Below are positions 34,301 to 44,637 of a DNA stretch of 64,000 nt, piece after piece. Under the pieces are notes generated by a model. That model did no database searches and was not told the DNA's origin. It worked only from the letters and a program-made list of their open reading frames with translations. The stretch is taken from positions 1 to 64,000 of the forward strand of contig DIEX01000026.1 in NCBI GenBank assembly GCA_002418835.1, read 5' to 3'. Source of the stretch: Spirochaetia bacterium UBA5763 (lineage in GTDB: Bacteria > Spirochaetota > UBA4802 > UBA5550). Position numbers and translations under genes: made by a program. How positions within the stretch are numbered: position 1 is the stretch's first letter; every line of letters starts with the position of its first letter.

Positions 34301-36460
34301 TTGGACTATTTACTCATATTTTCACATACAGCAGCTGCATCCGTCTCTCTATACCTGTTTCTTCTTCATATTATTAAACGCCGGAAATTTACAATAAACC
34401 GGGTATTCTCTTTTATCTCCTTCGGATTGTTTCTCCAGTATTCTCTCTTTATTGTCATCAATTTGTTCCCCGGCTTTGCAGCGGAAAAAGGTCTTCTTAA
34501 TATCCTGATTTTTTTTCCTGTTGTTATTCTTACTGCAACCCTGCTTGTTTCAATGCTGCACCCCCTTGGAAGGATAAGGCATAACATACCTGCTTTTGCA
34601 GCAGCGATTCTTATAATAATTACAGATAGTGTGTTTATTTTTCTATACTCCCCTATTTTAACTTTCGGACAGGGTATGGAGATCCCGAAAAACAATACTA
34701 CTATAATACAACTTGCTCTGATAATTATTCTTATGGCTGTTGCCCCGATACTCCTTCTGCTGAGAACAAGCAGGCACAGCATGAACCGTATACGCAATAC
34801 TGTTCTATATTACATCACCGGTGTTCTCGTCTCCTATATAATATTTATTGCTGTTTACTTCACAGGCCATCACTACGCAGGAATCAATCTTCTGCAGAAT
34901 CCTTATGCCTCAATTCCTGTTATATACCTTCTCATTATTACAGGGTATCTGCTCCTTGATCTGAGACACAACGACTTCAGCAGATTCTACAGAGAGACCC
35001 TGCTGATAATTATCAGTTTCTTTGTTTATGCTGTGCCTTCATGGTTTTTTCTGCATTACGCAGAGACACTCAATCTTCAGCCGCTGTTTGGGCTGTTGCT
35101 GAAATCCTCAGTAATATTTTTATGGCTTGTTATATCATACAGGCTTCTTAACCCCTTGCGGGAATTTCTGCGTCACAGCAGACTCAACAAACTGACAAAT
35201 GAAGTTAACAATATACTGGTCCCTATTCATGAATTAAGAAAAATTACCGATATGGAAAAATTCTGGACCTTTATTACACAGGATAACTTTCAGGGGCTTC
35301 AGAAGGGATTCGGTATTCAGTCTGCCTACTTTATGCTTATCAACAGAAAGGACAAGGGGTATCATTTCACATACGGATTCGGGCCGGGGATTGAACCAGA
35401 TTTTTTAAGCAGGGAGAGCGTAATAGTCAAACAGCTCTCTTCATATAGCGGGATATTTGAAAAATCATATCTTCTGACAGATATTAATCTTGAGGGTTCA
35501 GAAAACGAGATAAACGATTTCTTTACAGCCAACAACCTGGAATCAGTTATACCCTTCAGAAACATGTCCGGTGTGGTTGTTGGTTTTCTTTTCCTTGGAT
35601 CAATTTCAGGGACAAAGGGGTTTAATGCTGATATTCTTGACGCACTTGAAATTTTCAGGATTAAACTTCAGAATCTCCTTACAACAGGAATTATTCTCGA
35701 TGAGGTTACTGCTGATCAGGTAAATGACCATGACCGCATTGTTGTTAATACAATTAAAAAACGTATATTACCGGATGAAATGATATCTATACCGGGTGTA
35801 AGGATCAGCTCTCTCCATATAAACAACTCACCGGCAGGCGGTGATTATATCGACAGTGTCAAGATTGGCAAAGACAGTTCTATTCTATTTATGTCGGACA
35901 CTTCGTATTCAGGAATAGACTCAGCATTAATCGCTTTGCAGCAGTATTCAATACTCCATTCCCGCACAATGATCTTTAATTCAGCCGAAAAAGTACTTAA
36001 TACCATGAACCAGGTTCTTAAAACTTCAAGGTTATCAGGAAGTTACGTTAAATCCGCCTGTATCATTATATCATCAGACGGGAATTTTACCTACTCAAAC
36101 GCTTCGTTTAATCCCCTTATGATTTTCGATCATGATTCAGGAAAAATAAACGAAGTTGAGACACCGGGTATACCTCTTGCTGTTGAGATGAACTACAGGT
36201 ACACCATGACATCAGCAAGGCTGAGGGAGGGCTCCATCGGAATACTCTACTCAAGCGGCCTGACCTCCTCATGCAATGATGCAGGTGAGCCTTTTACATT
36301 AGACATGATTAAGGCAACAGCTGCCAGATTTTCCCGGCAGAACCCCTCAATTATTACACGTGAATTATACCGGGAGTTTAACCGTTTCACTGGAGGGAAG
36401 CAGCAGACAAATGATATATCTTTAATTGTTTTCAAAAAGGTAAAAATTGCTGATGAATAA
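34301..36460 (+). CDS. Membrane-anchored PP2C (SpoIIE-type) phosphatase with GAF-like domain
   Basis: This is a 719-residue signalling protein. The N-terminus (about 1-285) has around eight membrane helices, reminiscent of 7TM histidine-kinase sensors. The middle (about 300-470) looks like a GAF domain. The C-terminal part (about 490-715) is a SpoIIE-like PP2C domain: SSLHINNSPAGGDYIDSVKI for the first metal aspartate region, ILFMSDTSYSG, FTYSNASFNPL and the terminal QQTNDISLIVFKK. Such enzymes dephosphorylate anti-sigma-factor antagonists. No antagonist or switch kinase is adjacent, so the target is elsewhere. The start is TTG at 34301; no ATG precedes the first membrane helix. Confidence 0.8.
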   Translation: MDYLLIFSHTAAASVSLYLFLLHIIKRRKFTINRVFSFISFGLFLQYSLFIVINLFPGFAAEKGLLNILIFFPVVILTATLLVSMLHPLGRIRHNIPAFAAAILIIITDSVFIFLYSPILTFGQGMEIPKNNTTIIQLALIIILMAVAPILLLLRTSRHSMNRIRNTVLYYITGVLVSYIIFIAVYFTGHHYAGINLLQNPYASIPVIYLLIITGYLLLDLRHNDFSRFYRETLLIIISFFVYAVPSWFFLHYAETLNLQPLFGLLLKSSVIFLWLVISYRLLNPLREFLRHSRLNKLTNEVNNILVPIHELRKITDMEKFWTFITQDNFQGLQKGFGIQSAYFMLINRKDKGYHFTYGFGPGIEPDFLSRESVIVKQLSSYSGIFEKSYLLTDINLEGSENEINDFFTANNLESVIPFRNMSGVVVGFLFLGSISGTKGFNADILDALEIFRIKLQNLLTTGIILDEVTADQVNDHDRIVVNTIKKRILPDEMISIPGVRISSLHINNSPAGGDYIDSVKIGKDSSILFMSDTSYSGIDSALIALQQYSILHSRTMIFNSAEKVLNTMNQVLKTSRLSGSYVKSACIIISSDGNFTYSNASFNPLMIFDHDSGKINEVETPGIPLAVEMNYRYTMTSARLREGSIGILYSSGLTSSCNDAGEPFTLDMIKATAARFSRQNPSIITRELYREFNRFTGGKQQTNDISLIVFKKVKIADE

Positions 36461-37541
36461 TGCAGCATCCGGTTTTTTAAAAAGTGTAGCAAAATACAAA
36501 AAAATAATGATTATCATACAGGGTTCACCTGACCCTGACGCCATAGCTTCATCCTTTGCAATCAAAGAGCTGCTTAAAAATATCTCTATCGATTCTGAAA
36601 TCTTTGCATTAAAAAAAATTTCTCTCTCCCAGAACAGGGCTTTTATAAAATTTCTGGATATCCGCCTGAAAATAGTTAAAGAGCTGCGGCCTGAAAATTT
36701 TGAAGCTTATATCATTACAGACTTTCAGAATAATGAAGTAAAAGGGATATCTGAAAAGATCCCCTGCGCAGCTCATATTGATCATCACCAGAAAGATCCG
36801 GAAAGGCTCCCTGCTGATTTCTCACTGATTAAAACTGAATCGGGATCCGCCAGCACACTTGTAACTCTCATGCTGAAAAATATGGATATAAAACTTAGTG
36901 AAAACCAGTGTAAAGCTGTTTCAACTGCATTGATGTTCGGAATCCAGACTGATACAGACTCTTATATTCATGCAGGTGATATCGATATCGAGGCCCTGGA
37001 ATTTCTATCCTCCAGGGCTGATATGGATATAATAAACAGACTCAACGGTATACCTATGTCAGGGCCCACTCTCTCATTTTACAACAGAGCCCTGACACAT
37101 GGGACAGTCTATAAAGAGTGGGGTTTTTACGGTATAGGTTATATTGATATAGAGCATAGGGATTCTCTTGCAATTGCGGCAGACCTTCTGCTTAAAAAAA
37201 GCGGCCTGAAAACAATTGCAGTCTACTCAATTGTTTCTGACTCCGGAAAACATGAACTGTTTCTGGATGTATCGCTCCGGACAAAAAGCGGAAATCTCGA
37301 CCTGAACTCCCTTATAAAAAAAATAACTCCAACAGGCGGAGGGAGAGTTTACAAGGGGGCTTACCAGATCAAACTCGATTATTTCAGAAATGCCGCTGAC
37401 AGGGATGCCCTGTGGGGAACTGTTGAATCTGTTACAGTTGACTGGCTCAAAAAATCGAGGGATAATGCCTACCTGCATGAACTTACAGGTATAACTAAAA
37501 ATATTTTCCACAAGGCTGTTTCCTTCCTAAAAAATAAGTGA
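36453..37541 (+). CDS. DHH/DHHA1 family phosphoesterase (NrnA-like)
   Basis: NrnA-type enzymes degrade nanoRNA and pAp, and related members cleave cyclic dinucleotide products. The N-terminal DHH domain shows GSPDPDAIASSFAIKELL (metal aspartates), ITDFQ and HIDHHQK. The C-terminal DHHA1 domain ends with PTGGGRVYKGAYQI, close to the usual GGR substrate loop. The 362 residues are somewhat longer than NrnA because of a C-terminal helix. The ATG overlaps the phosphatase stop by 8 bases, so the two proteins are coupled. The 3' end overlaps the convergent SprA-like gene by 15 bases. Confidence 0.85.
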   Translation: MNNAASGFLKSVAKYKKIMIIIQGSPDPDAIASSFAIKELLKNISIDSEIFALKKISLSQNRAFIKFLDIRLKIVKELRPENFEAYIITDFQNNEVKGISEKIPCAAHIDHHQKDPERLPADFSLIKTESGSASTLVTLMLKNMDIKLSENQCKAVSTALMFGIQTDTDSYIHAGDIDIEALEFLSSRADMDIINRLNGIPMSGPTLSFYNRALTHGTVYKEWGFYGIGYIDIEHRDSLAIAADLLLKKSGLKTIAVYSIVSDSGKHELFLDVSLRTKSGNLDLNSLIKKITPTGGGRVYKGAYQIKLDYFRNAADRDALWGTVESVTVDWLKKSRDNAYLHELTGITKNIFHKAVSFLKNK

Positions 37542-40500
37542 TATTGTTCCGCTGATTTCATACGAAAAGACTTCACGGCTGACTCCGTTATTCTCGCGGT
37601 TACGGTATTTTTCAAGCGCCAACCTTCCAGCCATACCCCCTCTTACATTTTTATGCAAATCCAGTGTAAGGTTACTCTTCAGCATATAGAGATCATACGG
37701 TTCAGGGGAAACTGTTTTTGTATAATCGTACCTGTCTATCTCCATTGAATACTCTGCGCTGAAGACAGGGAGTCCATTCAGTTTATAGAACAGGGAAAAA
37801 TAATCATATATCCATTTAACATCTGTTTCGTAAAAAGCGGAAAATTTATATCCTTTATCTGTTTCGCTGAAACTGCCGCTCCCCTCCATATTTAAAACGT
37901 AAATATAATCAGAATCATTTTCGGAACATTCATAATCAATGAATTCTTCACTCTTCCTTTTTCTGTAATCCAGTGAGCCTTTTACTCCGAAACTGGTCCT
38001 CTCTATTTTAAAAGTCACCCCCAGAGAGGGTGATATCTTTTTTTCATCTATATTCTCTGTTATCAGCATGCTGTCAGTGTAATCTATTCCTGTACTTAAA
38101 GTGGCTCCATGATACGGAAGGCCGGTGCTGTTGTCCCTGAAAAATCCGAAGCTCAGTATTTTCATAAGGTCAAAATCGGAGCAGATCCCGGTCTGCCATG
38201 TCACCACCTGGTTCGGAATCCCGTAAAGGTTTCCCCTCTCGCAGACCTGTCCCAGACTCCCCGATACTGTAATGTCCGCCACATCAATATTTGCAGAAAG
38301 GTCAGCTGTAACTTTTTCATCAAGCCGCAGGGAGTTATCATACTCAATGGAACTGTTTAACTCCATGAGTTCAATTTTTTCATTCATTGATTTATAAATC
38401 AGATCTCTCCCCCTTGCGTAGTTTCCTCTGCCGGTAAAATTAATTCCCGGATAATTTTTGTAGAGATTATATGCTTCAGGTGACAGTTGCGACAGGACTC
38501 TTGATACGCCGTACTCCTCGTTAAAATAACCTGTCTCCTCCCCTTCATAAGGGACATCTGTTTCATTTAGAGTCATCCCCCTTGTATAGCCTAACTGAAA
38601 ATGCCGTACTTTCTCAAAAAGCTTAATTTTTTTCAGCATCACCGGAATTTTTATGCCGGTATTGAAAGTTGAAATACTCCCCTTGGACCTTGAAAAAATA
38701 CCTGTATCAGTAAAATCACTGCCGTAATCCTCAAAGGAATTCTCTCTGTAGCTGAAGCTTAAATTATACTCAGGCGAAAGATACTCCATCCCGCTGTACC
38801 CTGTGGTAAAGGTGACACCGTTGTTTCTTTCCAGATATTTTGTATCTTTCATCGGCAGAAAAGGGAGATGATAATCACCTTTTAATTCATCGTTTATGCC
38901 AAGGCTGTTGCTTTGCCCCTGCCAGGCTACAATCTCGCTGGCTGACATATTCAGAACAGGTCTTACAAAAAAACCTCCGCTTGCGTAATCCAGACGCACT
39001 GAAGCATCAGCTTTCTGCCTTTTTTCAGTCTCCTTTAGAGGGAGATAACCTGAAAGAACGGTATCTGAAACTGTATCTGATCCGCGACGCGAGCTGTCCG
39101 CTGAGAAAAGCATATTCATTGTGAGACTTGCAGTGAGTTTACCCCAGAGAAAATCTGCGAATTGCTGAGTCCATGTAATAACAGGGGAGTGAACCACTTT
39201 GTCAGTTTTCTCTTCGTAATCAGCGCCGGATACCTCAAGGTCTTTCTCCCCTTCAGTCCTGTCCATTGAATAGGAGACCGTTACTGACGGGACATATCCC
39301 CCTGTTGAGGAAAATGCTGAATTCAGTAGAAGATAATTTCTCTGAACGCGCCCCCTTTTATCTATGGGGAGATTTTCATCTATTGAATCTGAAACGCTAT
39401 CCTCCCTTATATAATCTGCTGACGCAGCCCAGTTGGGGAGTATTCTTGTTGAAGAAAAAATTTCGTGATACACTTCGCTTATATCTTTCTCTGTCCTGTT
39501 CGGAGAGCTGAAGGATGAAGAAATATTTTTATAAATATATTTCAGATCAACATTGGAGAACAGCGGTGTACCTGAACCGGTTTTCATCAGTGGTTCAAGT
39601 ATCCTGAGTTGTGCCTCATACCATTTAGCGCTCCCCTCCTGATCTTCAGGCTCGGAAACATATATATCGTTAAACCAGATTTTGCCGGATGTATTAGTTC
39701 CGGTTATTTTCAATGTGATATATTTTATTCTTCGCATATCAGGTGAACCTGTTACCTGGTATTGCTCAATTTCACCTGAGGACTTTGAATTGAGTTTAAA
39801 CGCAAGCCCCAGCCATGCTGATGTTGATGCAGGGACAGTCCGGAATTCTATGTAGTCATTATCTGATGATCCTATGATATAGCTGATATAGTTCGAAGCA
39901 GAGATGCTTCTGACATTTATCCATGCGTTAAGTGTATTGTAAAAACGGAGGTCCATTTCTTTCGCGAATCTTTGTGTTACAGTGAGTTCAGTATGCGATG
40001 AATCTATACCATATTCCATCTGAAGTGCGGTTTCTGTCTTTGTTCCAATATCATCCGCGCTGTCATCTCCATAAAGTGATTCATAAAGCCCTGTCTGCTT
40101 CAATAGAAAGGAATCGTTTCTGTAATCGCTGTCATTTATACTATCCACCATTGTCAGTTTAATTACATTCGGATCACTGACAGAGGTGCCGTCAAGTTCA
40201 GCATTTTTCCATTTTGAGGTAACGAGTTTCATGCTGTCTATGTATATACGCCCTGTATTCCCTGCATTCCGCTCGCCATAAAGTCTTATATTTTTAACCT
40301 GCTGAAGTATGTCAATTTCAGTTGATGTCAGGGAACTGTTGTCTATATAAACACGAATCTTCTGCCAACCGTTGCCCGCCTGAATGACAGGAACATCTGC
40401 TGATTCAATCTTGCGCCTGTAAACTCTCTCGTCTGTATCCAGTACACCATTACCGTCAAGATCCTCTGTGTTAAGTACACCATCACCCATTGTTGACCTG

Positions 40501-43175
40501 TTTAAACCGGGGCCTGAACCAACAGTTGTTATATTGTTCCCGAATTTATATCCCCTGTCCTCCGAATAACCGCTTGAAGGTTCTGAATCAATATACCCGT
40601 TCCTGTTTGCATCCTCTGTATCAAGAACACCATCATTATCAGAATCCTCGTTAACCGAACCAAGTTCCATATAAAGATCAATTATATTCCCCGCACTCCC
40701 CTCATACTTTACCCATAACTCAATATACTGAATTCCGGAAAGATCAACTGAACCCTCTGCCAGGCTCCTTGTGACTGCAGAAAAACAGTCCCCTGATGTA
40801 AAATCAAAATCAAAAACCAGTGAACGCTGATTATCCAGATCTGTTATGCTGTTGTCAATATGCCCTGCTGCAATATTAAACGGGCCCGGCTTGACACTGT
40901 AGTCAATTTTATATGGAGTAAATCCTTCACCAAGCAGTGTTTCAGGTGAGCCGGGATCCCGATAGTAGTAATAATTCAGAATCCCCCTTACAGCAGCAGT
41001 TTCTGAAAAAGGAATGGATGACAAAATCCAGTCCTTCTCTGAAAGTGAGACTGACAGTGTATCACTGGATGTCTCCATATTGTCTATGAGGCCTTTGCCG
41101 AAAGTATTTACATCTTTTACGCTTCTTGCGTGTTCAGCATAAAAAGAAAGTTCAGCAGGGACGTTTCTTCTGCTGCCGGTAATTGCCCTGAAAAATTCTG
41201 TAAGCCGCTTCTGTGTAAGTTTAAGGGTTGCGTCCCCTTCAAAGACAAGAGTTGATTCAGATTCCTCCCCCACGTCAGGAATAACATCAGTTTCAGCATC
41301 TTTAGAGAGGAGCACACTGCCGCCGATCCTCAACTCTTTGCTGACATTGTAATCACCTCTCATCCCTCCGATAAATTTTCCGTCGCTCCGCCCGAAAGGC
41401 AAATATTCATATTTTACTTCAACCTGCGTACTGGAGCCGATGACAGGATTGTTCGGATTTGTAAAGGCAAGGTAGCCGGAAGTATAATCCACACTATAAA
41501 GAGAAGAGGAAACCTCTCTGCCGTCAATCTTTACCCTGACGCTCTTTTCGATAAGATTGGAATTGGTGAGCTGAAAACTTCTTGCCTCAACTGAGTAGTC
41601 TGCTTTTATGCTGTATCTGGAATATGTGTATGAGTTCGTAAGTGTTGTTTCACTGTAAATATATGATGCAGATGAGGCGAGGAGCGATCTGAAAGGCTCC
41701 CTCAGATAAAACTGTACAATCCCGTTTGAGTAATCCACACTATAGGACGACAGCGACTGTTTTTCAGATTCAGGTATTACACTGTTCTCCTTCCAGAAAC
41801 CCAGAGAGAGGTTCCCTGAAATAAGATTTTTTGATCCGAGAAAGTAAAAAGAACGGATTTCATATATATCAAGATTAAGTTTGCCGTCGTTATTTTTATC
41901 CAGCGCGGAACTATAAATAAAATTTTTATTGAGATCCTCATTTATCGAATACCCGTATTTAATAAAAACAAAAATTCTCCCTGTAAAAGTTCCTCCGGGA
42001 TGAGTGGAATCACCGGGTGATACGGCGCAGGGGTCAAGCGTCCCGCCGCTCCTGTTGTACACCGCGAAGATCCTTGCATTTTCAGGGACATCCCGTATGA
42101 ATTTAATGACTCCGGTTGTATAATTGATGGTATAATCAGTACCATTAACCAGCCTTGTATAATAACCTCCATCAAGAGAGAGCTGAATAGCATTATAATT
42201 ATTATGCTGGTTCTGATCATCCATGTATAATTCAAAACTGTCTGTTGATATGTTTACAGATGACGGAGCATAAGTGGAGGGATTTAAGGGAGCAGATGTT
42301 ATTGCAACCAGCGAATAGATGCCGGGCGTAGTCGGCATTGCAGAAACGCCGTCATATCTCACAAAGGGTTCAAGCTGGTAATAAGTCTTTCTTATATACT
42401 GATAATCTGCAAGCTTTGTGTTACCCTGCGAAGAGTTCCCCCTGAAATAATCAACAGCAGTCTCACCCCTTGCAATACTTCCGAAAGCCTTAAAAAGAAA
42501 ATTTTCCCTTCCGAGAGTAAAATCCATACCAAGGCCCTTTGCGTCAGTGTTATCGTACACAGCAAATTTTGAATGATTGAACTTTATATCAATCTCCCCG
42601 GCGTTTACCTCTCTTACAAGCTCATCATCAGAGAGAGCCCTGTACTGCATAAGGTAATGATTCTCCTCACGCTTGCTGTCGTGATCAACATAAACAGTTA
42701 CCCTGTCACCGGCTTCACCCTCAACGTGAAGCTGAATAACCTGTTCCGGGAAGAAACCTTTGCTTATAACTTTTGATACAGGTTCATCCTCATCATACTG
42801 TTTATACTTTTTATCCGTAAACCTCACCGCACCGTATTTAAGGTTAAGGCTTGCGGTTCCGTATGTGCTTATGTTTAAGTTATCCCCGGAGTATATGTTG
42901 CCGCTGTCAGGGTCCTTGAGATAATTATAGCGGTTTTTATCAGAGGTGTATTCATACCAGTCTCCCCTGTTGTAACCTGATGGATCAGACTCCCCTGTTG
43001 AAATAAAAACACGGTCTTCTCTTCTCTTTTCAGCACTGCCGGATGATCCAGATTTTTTTTCCAGGAAATCGACAAACCTCTCCCTGTAACCACTGTTTTC
43101 AGCTGCCTGGGAAAAATAAATTGCAGATGCAGTTATAGATATTATGGAAAGATAAATTAGATATTTTTTTGCCAT
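37527..43175 (-). CDS. Giant SprA-like outer-membrane protein
   Basis: This 1882-residue protein has a signal peptide (MAKKYLIYLSIISITASAI) and almost pure beta structure, ending in the outer-membrane type strand GTISLIF. Repeated blocks such as YSVDYTSGYLAFTNPNNPV and YTINYTTGVIKFIRDVPENA (bound strand plus 'DY..G.I.F' turn) are characteristic of SprA, the huge barrel translocon of type IX secretion in Bacteroidota. Around residues 835-920 there are acidic D-x-D-x-D-G loops (DSDNDGVLDTEDANRNGYID) like thrombospondin type 3 or EF-hand repeats, likely to bind calcium. No other type IX components are in the window. The role may be secretion, adhesion or surface structure. Confidence 0.6.
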   Translation of the reverse strand: MAKKYLIYLSIISITASAIYFSQAAENSGYRERFVDFLEKKSGSSGSAEKRREDRVFISTGESDPSGYNRGDWYEYTSDKNRYNYLKDPDSGNIYSGDNLNISTYGTASLNLKYGAVRFTDKKYKQYDEDEPVSKVISKGFFPEQVIQLHVEGEAGDRVTVYVDHDSKREENHYLMQYRALSDDELVREVNAGEIDIKFNHSKFAVYDNTDAKGLGMDFTLGRENFLFKAFGSIARGETAVDYFRGNSSQGNTKLADYQYIRKTYYQLEPFVRYDGVSAMPTTPGIYSLVAITSAPLNPSTYAPSSVNISTDSFELYMDDQNQHNNYNAIQLSLDGGYYTRLVNGTDYTINYTTGVIKFIRDVPENARIFAVYNRSGGTLDPCAVSPGDSTHPGGTFTGRIFVFIKYGYSINEDLNKNFIYSSALDKNNDGKLNLDIYEIRSFYFLGSKNLISGNLSLGFWKENSVIPESEKQSLSSYSVDYSNGIVQFYLREPFRSLLASSASYIYSETTLTNSYTYSRYSIKADYSVEARSFQLTNSNLIEKSVRVKIDGREVSSSLYSVDYTSGYLAFTNPNNPVIGSSTQVEVKYEYLPFGRSDGKFIGGMRGDYNVSKELRIGGSVLLSKDAETDVIPDVGEESESTLVFEGDATLKLTQKRLTEFFRAITGSRRNVPAELSFYAEHARSVKDVNTFGKGLIDNMETSSDTLSVSLSEKDWILSSIPFSETAAVRGILNYYYYRDPGSPETLLGEGFTPYKIDYSVKPGPFNIAAGHIDNSITDLDNQRSLVFDFDFTSGDCFSAVTRSLAEGSVDLSGIQYIELWVKYEGSAGNIIDLYMELGSVNEDSDNDGVLDTEDANRNGYIDSEPSSGYSEDRGYKFGNNITTVGSGPGLNRSTMGDGVLNTEDLDGNGVLDTDERVYRRKIESADVPVIQAGNGWQKIRVYIDNSSLTSTEIDILQQVKNIRLYGERNAGNTGRIYIDSMKLVTSKWKNAELDGTSVSDPNVIKLTMVDSINDSDYRNDSFLLKQTGLYESLYGDDSADDIGTKTETALQMEYGIDSSHTELTVTQRFAKEMDLRFYNTLNAWINVRSISASNYISYIIGSSDNDYIEFRTVPASTSAWLGLAFKLNSKSSGEIEQYQVTGSPDMRRIKYITLKITGTNTSGKIWFNDIYVSEPEDQEGSAKWYEAQLRILEPLMKTGSGTPLFSNVDLKYIYKNISSSFSSPNRTEKDISEVYHEIFSSTRILPNWAASADYIREDSVSDSIDENLPIDKRGRVQRNYLLLNSAFSSTGGYVPSVTVSYSMDRTEGEKDLEVSGADYEEKTDKVVHSPVITWTQQFADFLWGKLTASLTMNMLFSADSSRRGSDTVSDTVLSGYLPLKETEKRQKADASVRLDYASGGFFVRPVLNMSASEIVAWQGQSNSLGINDELKGDYHLPFLPMKDTKYLERNNGVTFTTGYSGMEYLSPEYNLSFSYRENSFEDYGSDFTDTGIFSRSKGSISTFNTGIKIPVMLKKIKLFEKVRHFQLGYTRGMTLNETDVPYEGEETGYFNEEYGVSRVLSQLSPEAYNLYKNYPGINFTGRGNYARGRDLIYKSMNEKIELMELNSSIEYDNSLRLDEKVTADLSANIDVADITVSGSLGQVCERGNLYGIPNQVVTWQTGICSDFDLMKILSFGFFRDNSTGLPYHGATLSTGIDYTDSMLITENIDEKKISPSLGVTFKIERTSFGVKGSLDYRKRKSEEFIDYECSENDSDYIYVLNMEGSGSFSETDKGYKFSAFYETDVKWIYDYFSLFYKLNGLPVFSAEYSMEIDRYDYTKTVSPEPYDLYMLKSNLTLDLHKNVRGGMAGRLALEKYRNRENNGVSREVFSYEISGTISLIF

Positions 43176-43239
43176 TCAGCAGCTGTTTTGTTTTTTTATC
43201 TGATACTACAAAACTCTGCTGATTAACGCAATAAAAATA

Positions 43240-44235
43240 TTACCACATTCTGCTCATGTAAGGATACGGATTGATAGGGATATCGCCAAGCCTGATCTCA
43301 TAATGGCAGTGATTCCCTGTGGCGTTACCCGTCATGCCTACATAGCCGATTTTATCACCCTTGTTTACTTTGGCGCCTTTTCCAATTGCCACAGCCCTCA
43401 TGTGAGCATAAATTGTTTCATAACCGAATTTATGCTGAACCCTGACCGCAAGGCCGTAGCCTCCATTGAAAGATGCTGATACAACCGTCCCTGGAGCAGC
43501 AGCCCTGATCGGAGTACCTGCTGAGGCTGCTATATCTATACCTGTGTGGAAATCCCTACCGTGGCCGAAAGGTGACCTCCTCCATCCGAAGAGAGATGAT
43601 ATATGCCCCGGATTCGGAACAATAGAAGGCATATCATTTATTACCTTACTCCTGACATCTATGAAGTTTTTGATAGTTTTAACTGTGCTTGTTGTACTGA
43701 GAAGGTCTTTCTGAACATCTTTCATCGCAAAGATCTCAGCAGGCACAATCCGTTTATTCTTCAGGAGTTCATCCATGGTCTCTTTGTCATATTCTCTATA
43801 TGACCATATATCACCGATTTCATCCGTTCCGGCCGCAAGCTGGTACAGTTCCTCAATTTCAGGCTTAAGGTCATCCATTAAATCTATTATTTCATCCGTA
43901 GCCTGTTCATACCTGATAAGGTCAGCGCGAATATCATTATAAGAGAGGAGCAGTTTCTCCTCCTCATTTTTTATCTGTCTGTTTTTTATTACAGCGTAGG
44001 ATGATGTTACAAGTATAACTACAAATAGAGTGATGAAGAAAAATATAATAAATTTGGAAATCTGGAAATTAAATATCTTTTTTTCATTGTGAGGGATAAA
44101 CATGACTGTCATCTTCTCGTGACCTTTTTCGAGAAAACTTTTCCAGACCTTCTCTTTTTTCTTGGCGAACATAAACCAGTTTTCATAGAATTTTCTGGAT
44201 AATTTGTTATGATAATTTCTTATTCTGAATCTCAT
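43240..44235 (-). CDS. Membrane-anchored M23 (LytM) peptidase
   Basis: This 331-residue protein has a basic cytoplasmic N-terminus, one membrane helix (about residues 60-85), a coiled-coil periplasmic region, and a C-terminal M23 domain (about 205-320). The zinc ligands are present: HTGIDIA (His, Asp) and HCHYEIR (second His pair), with an extra His in YAHM. It is therefore likely an active endopeptidase that cuts peptide cross-links. It sits 64 bases upstream of the SprA-like gene in the same direction and could open the peptidoglycan for insertion of that very large barrel; this link is inference. Confidence 0.88.
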   Translation of the reverse strand: MRFRIRNYHNKLSRKFYENWFMFAKKKEKVWKSFLEKGHEKMTVMFIPHNEKKIFNFQISKFIIFFFITLFVVILVTSSYAVIKNRQIKNEEEKLLLSYNDIRADLIRYEQATDEIIDLMDDLKPEIEELYQLAAGTDEIGDIWSYREYDKETMDELLKNKRIVPAEIFAMKDVQKDLLSTTSTVKTIKNFIDVRSKVINDMPSIVPNPGHISSLFGWRRSPFGHGRDFHTGIDIAASAGTPIRAAAPGTVVSASFNGGYGLAVRVQHKFGYETIYAHMRAVAIGKGAKVNKGDKIGYVGMTGNATGNHCHYEIRLGDIPINPYPYMSRMW

Positions 44236-44637
44236 ATTTTTTACTCTTCTTGTTTTCTATTCATTATCGTCATTGCCAGGAGCCCTTCGACAAGCTCAGG
44301 ATAAACTCCGCGACGTGGTAATCTGTCATTTTAATGCTTTATTACGCCAATTATAACAAAAAACGAAATATTTAGAACAATGTCATTTCGAAGAAGCGTC
44401 AGCGACTGAGAAATCTATTTTCATTAATAATTTTTAGATTTCTCACATTCGTTCGAAATGACAGTTTGGTGTTCTAATTCAATCGTAACTTGCTATAATG
44501 CGATTTCTATCCACTACAGATTGCTCACCTACGTTCGCAATGACCCAAAAAGTTTTACTTTGTTCCTCTACTCTACCTTATCGGCAGATAAATTTACATT
44601 TTTATTAATATATCCATATTTAGCAAGACTTTTTCTA
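44236..44637. repeat. Cluster of dispersed repeat elements, no gene
   Basis: Three elements are visible in 400 bases without a gene. At 44268-44333 is a GCCCTTCGACAAGCTCAGG-type repeat. At 44381-44463 is a long palindrome with outer arms TGTCATTTCGAA/TTCGAAATGACA and inner arms GAGAAATCTA/TAGATTTCTC. A degenerate second copy follows at about 44510-44545 (AGATTGCTCAC, GTTCGCAATGAC). CTAATTCAATCGTAAC (44474-44489) recurs exactly at 63722-63737. These look like small non-autonomous mobile elements (MITE or REP-like). No transposase is nearby. Confidence 0.75.

Noticed and set aside
38109..39511. Plus-strand open frames inside the SprA-like gene
   Set aside because: They are antisense shadows of a long, coherent beta-rich reading frame and lack ribosome binding sites or motifs.
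44268..44545. CRISPR array or insertion sequence in the 44.2-44.6 kb gap
   Set aside because: The repeats are not evenly spaced direct repeats with unique spacers, and no transposase frame is present; a small palindromic repeat family fits better.
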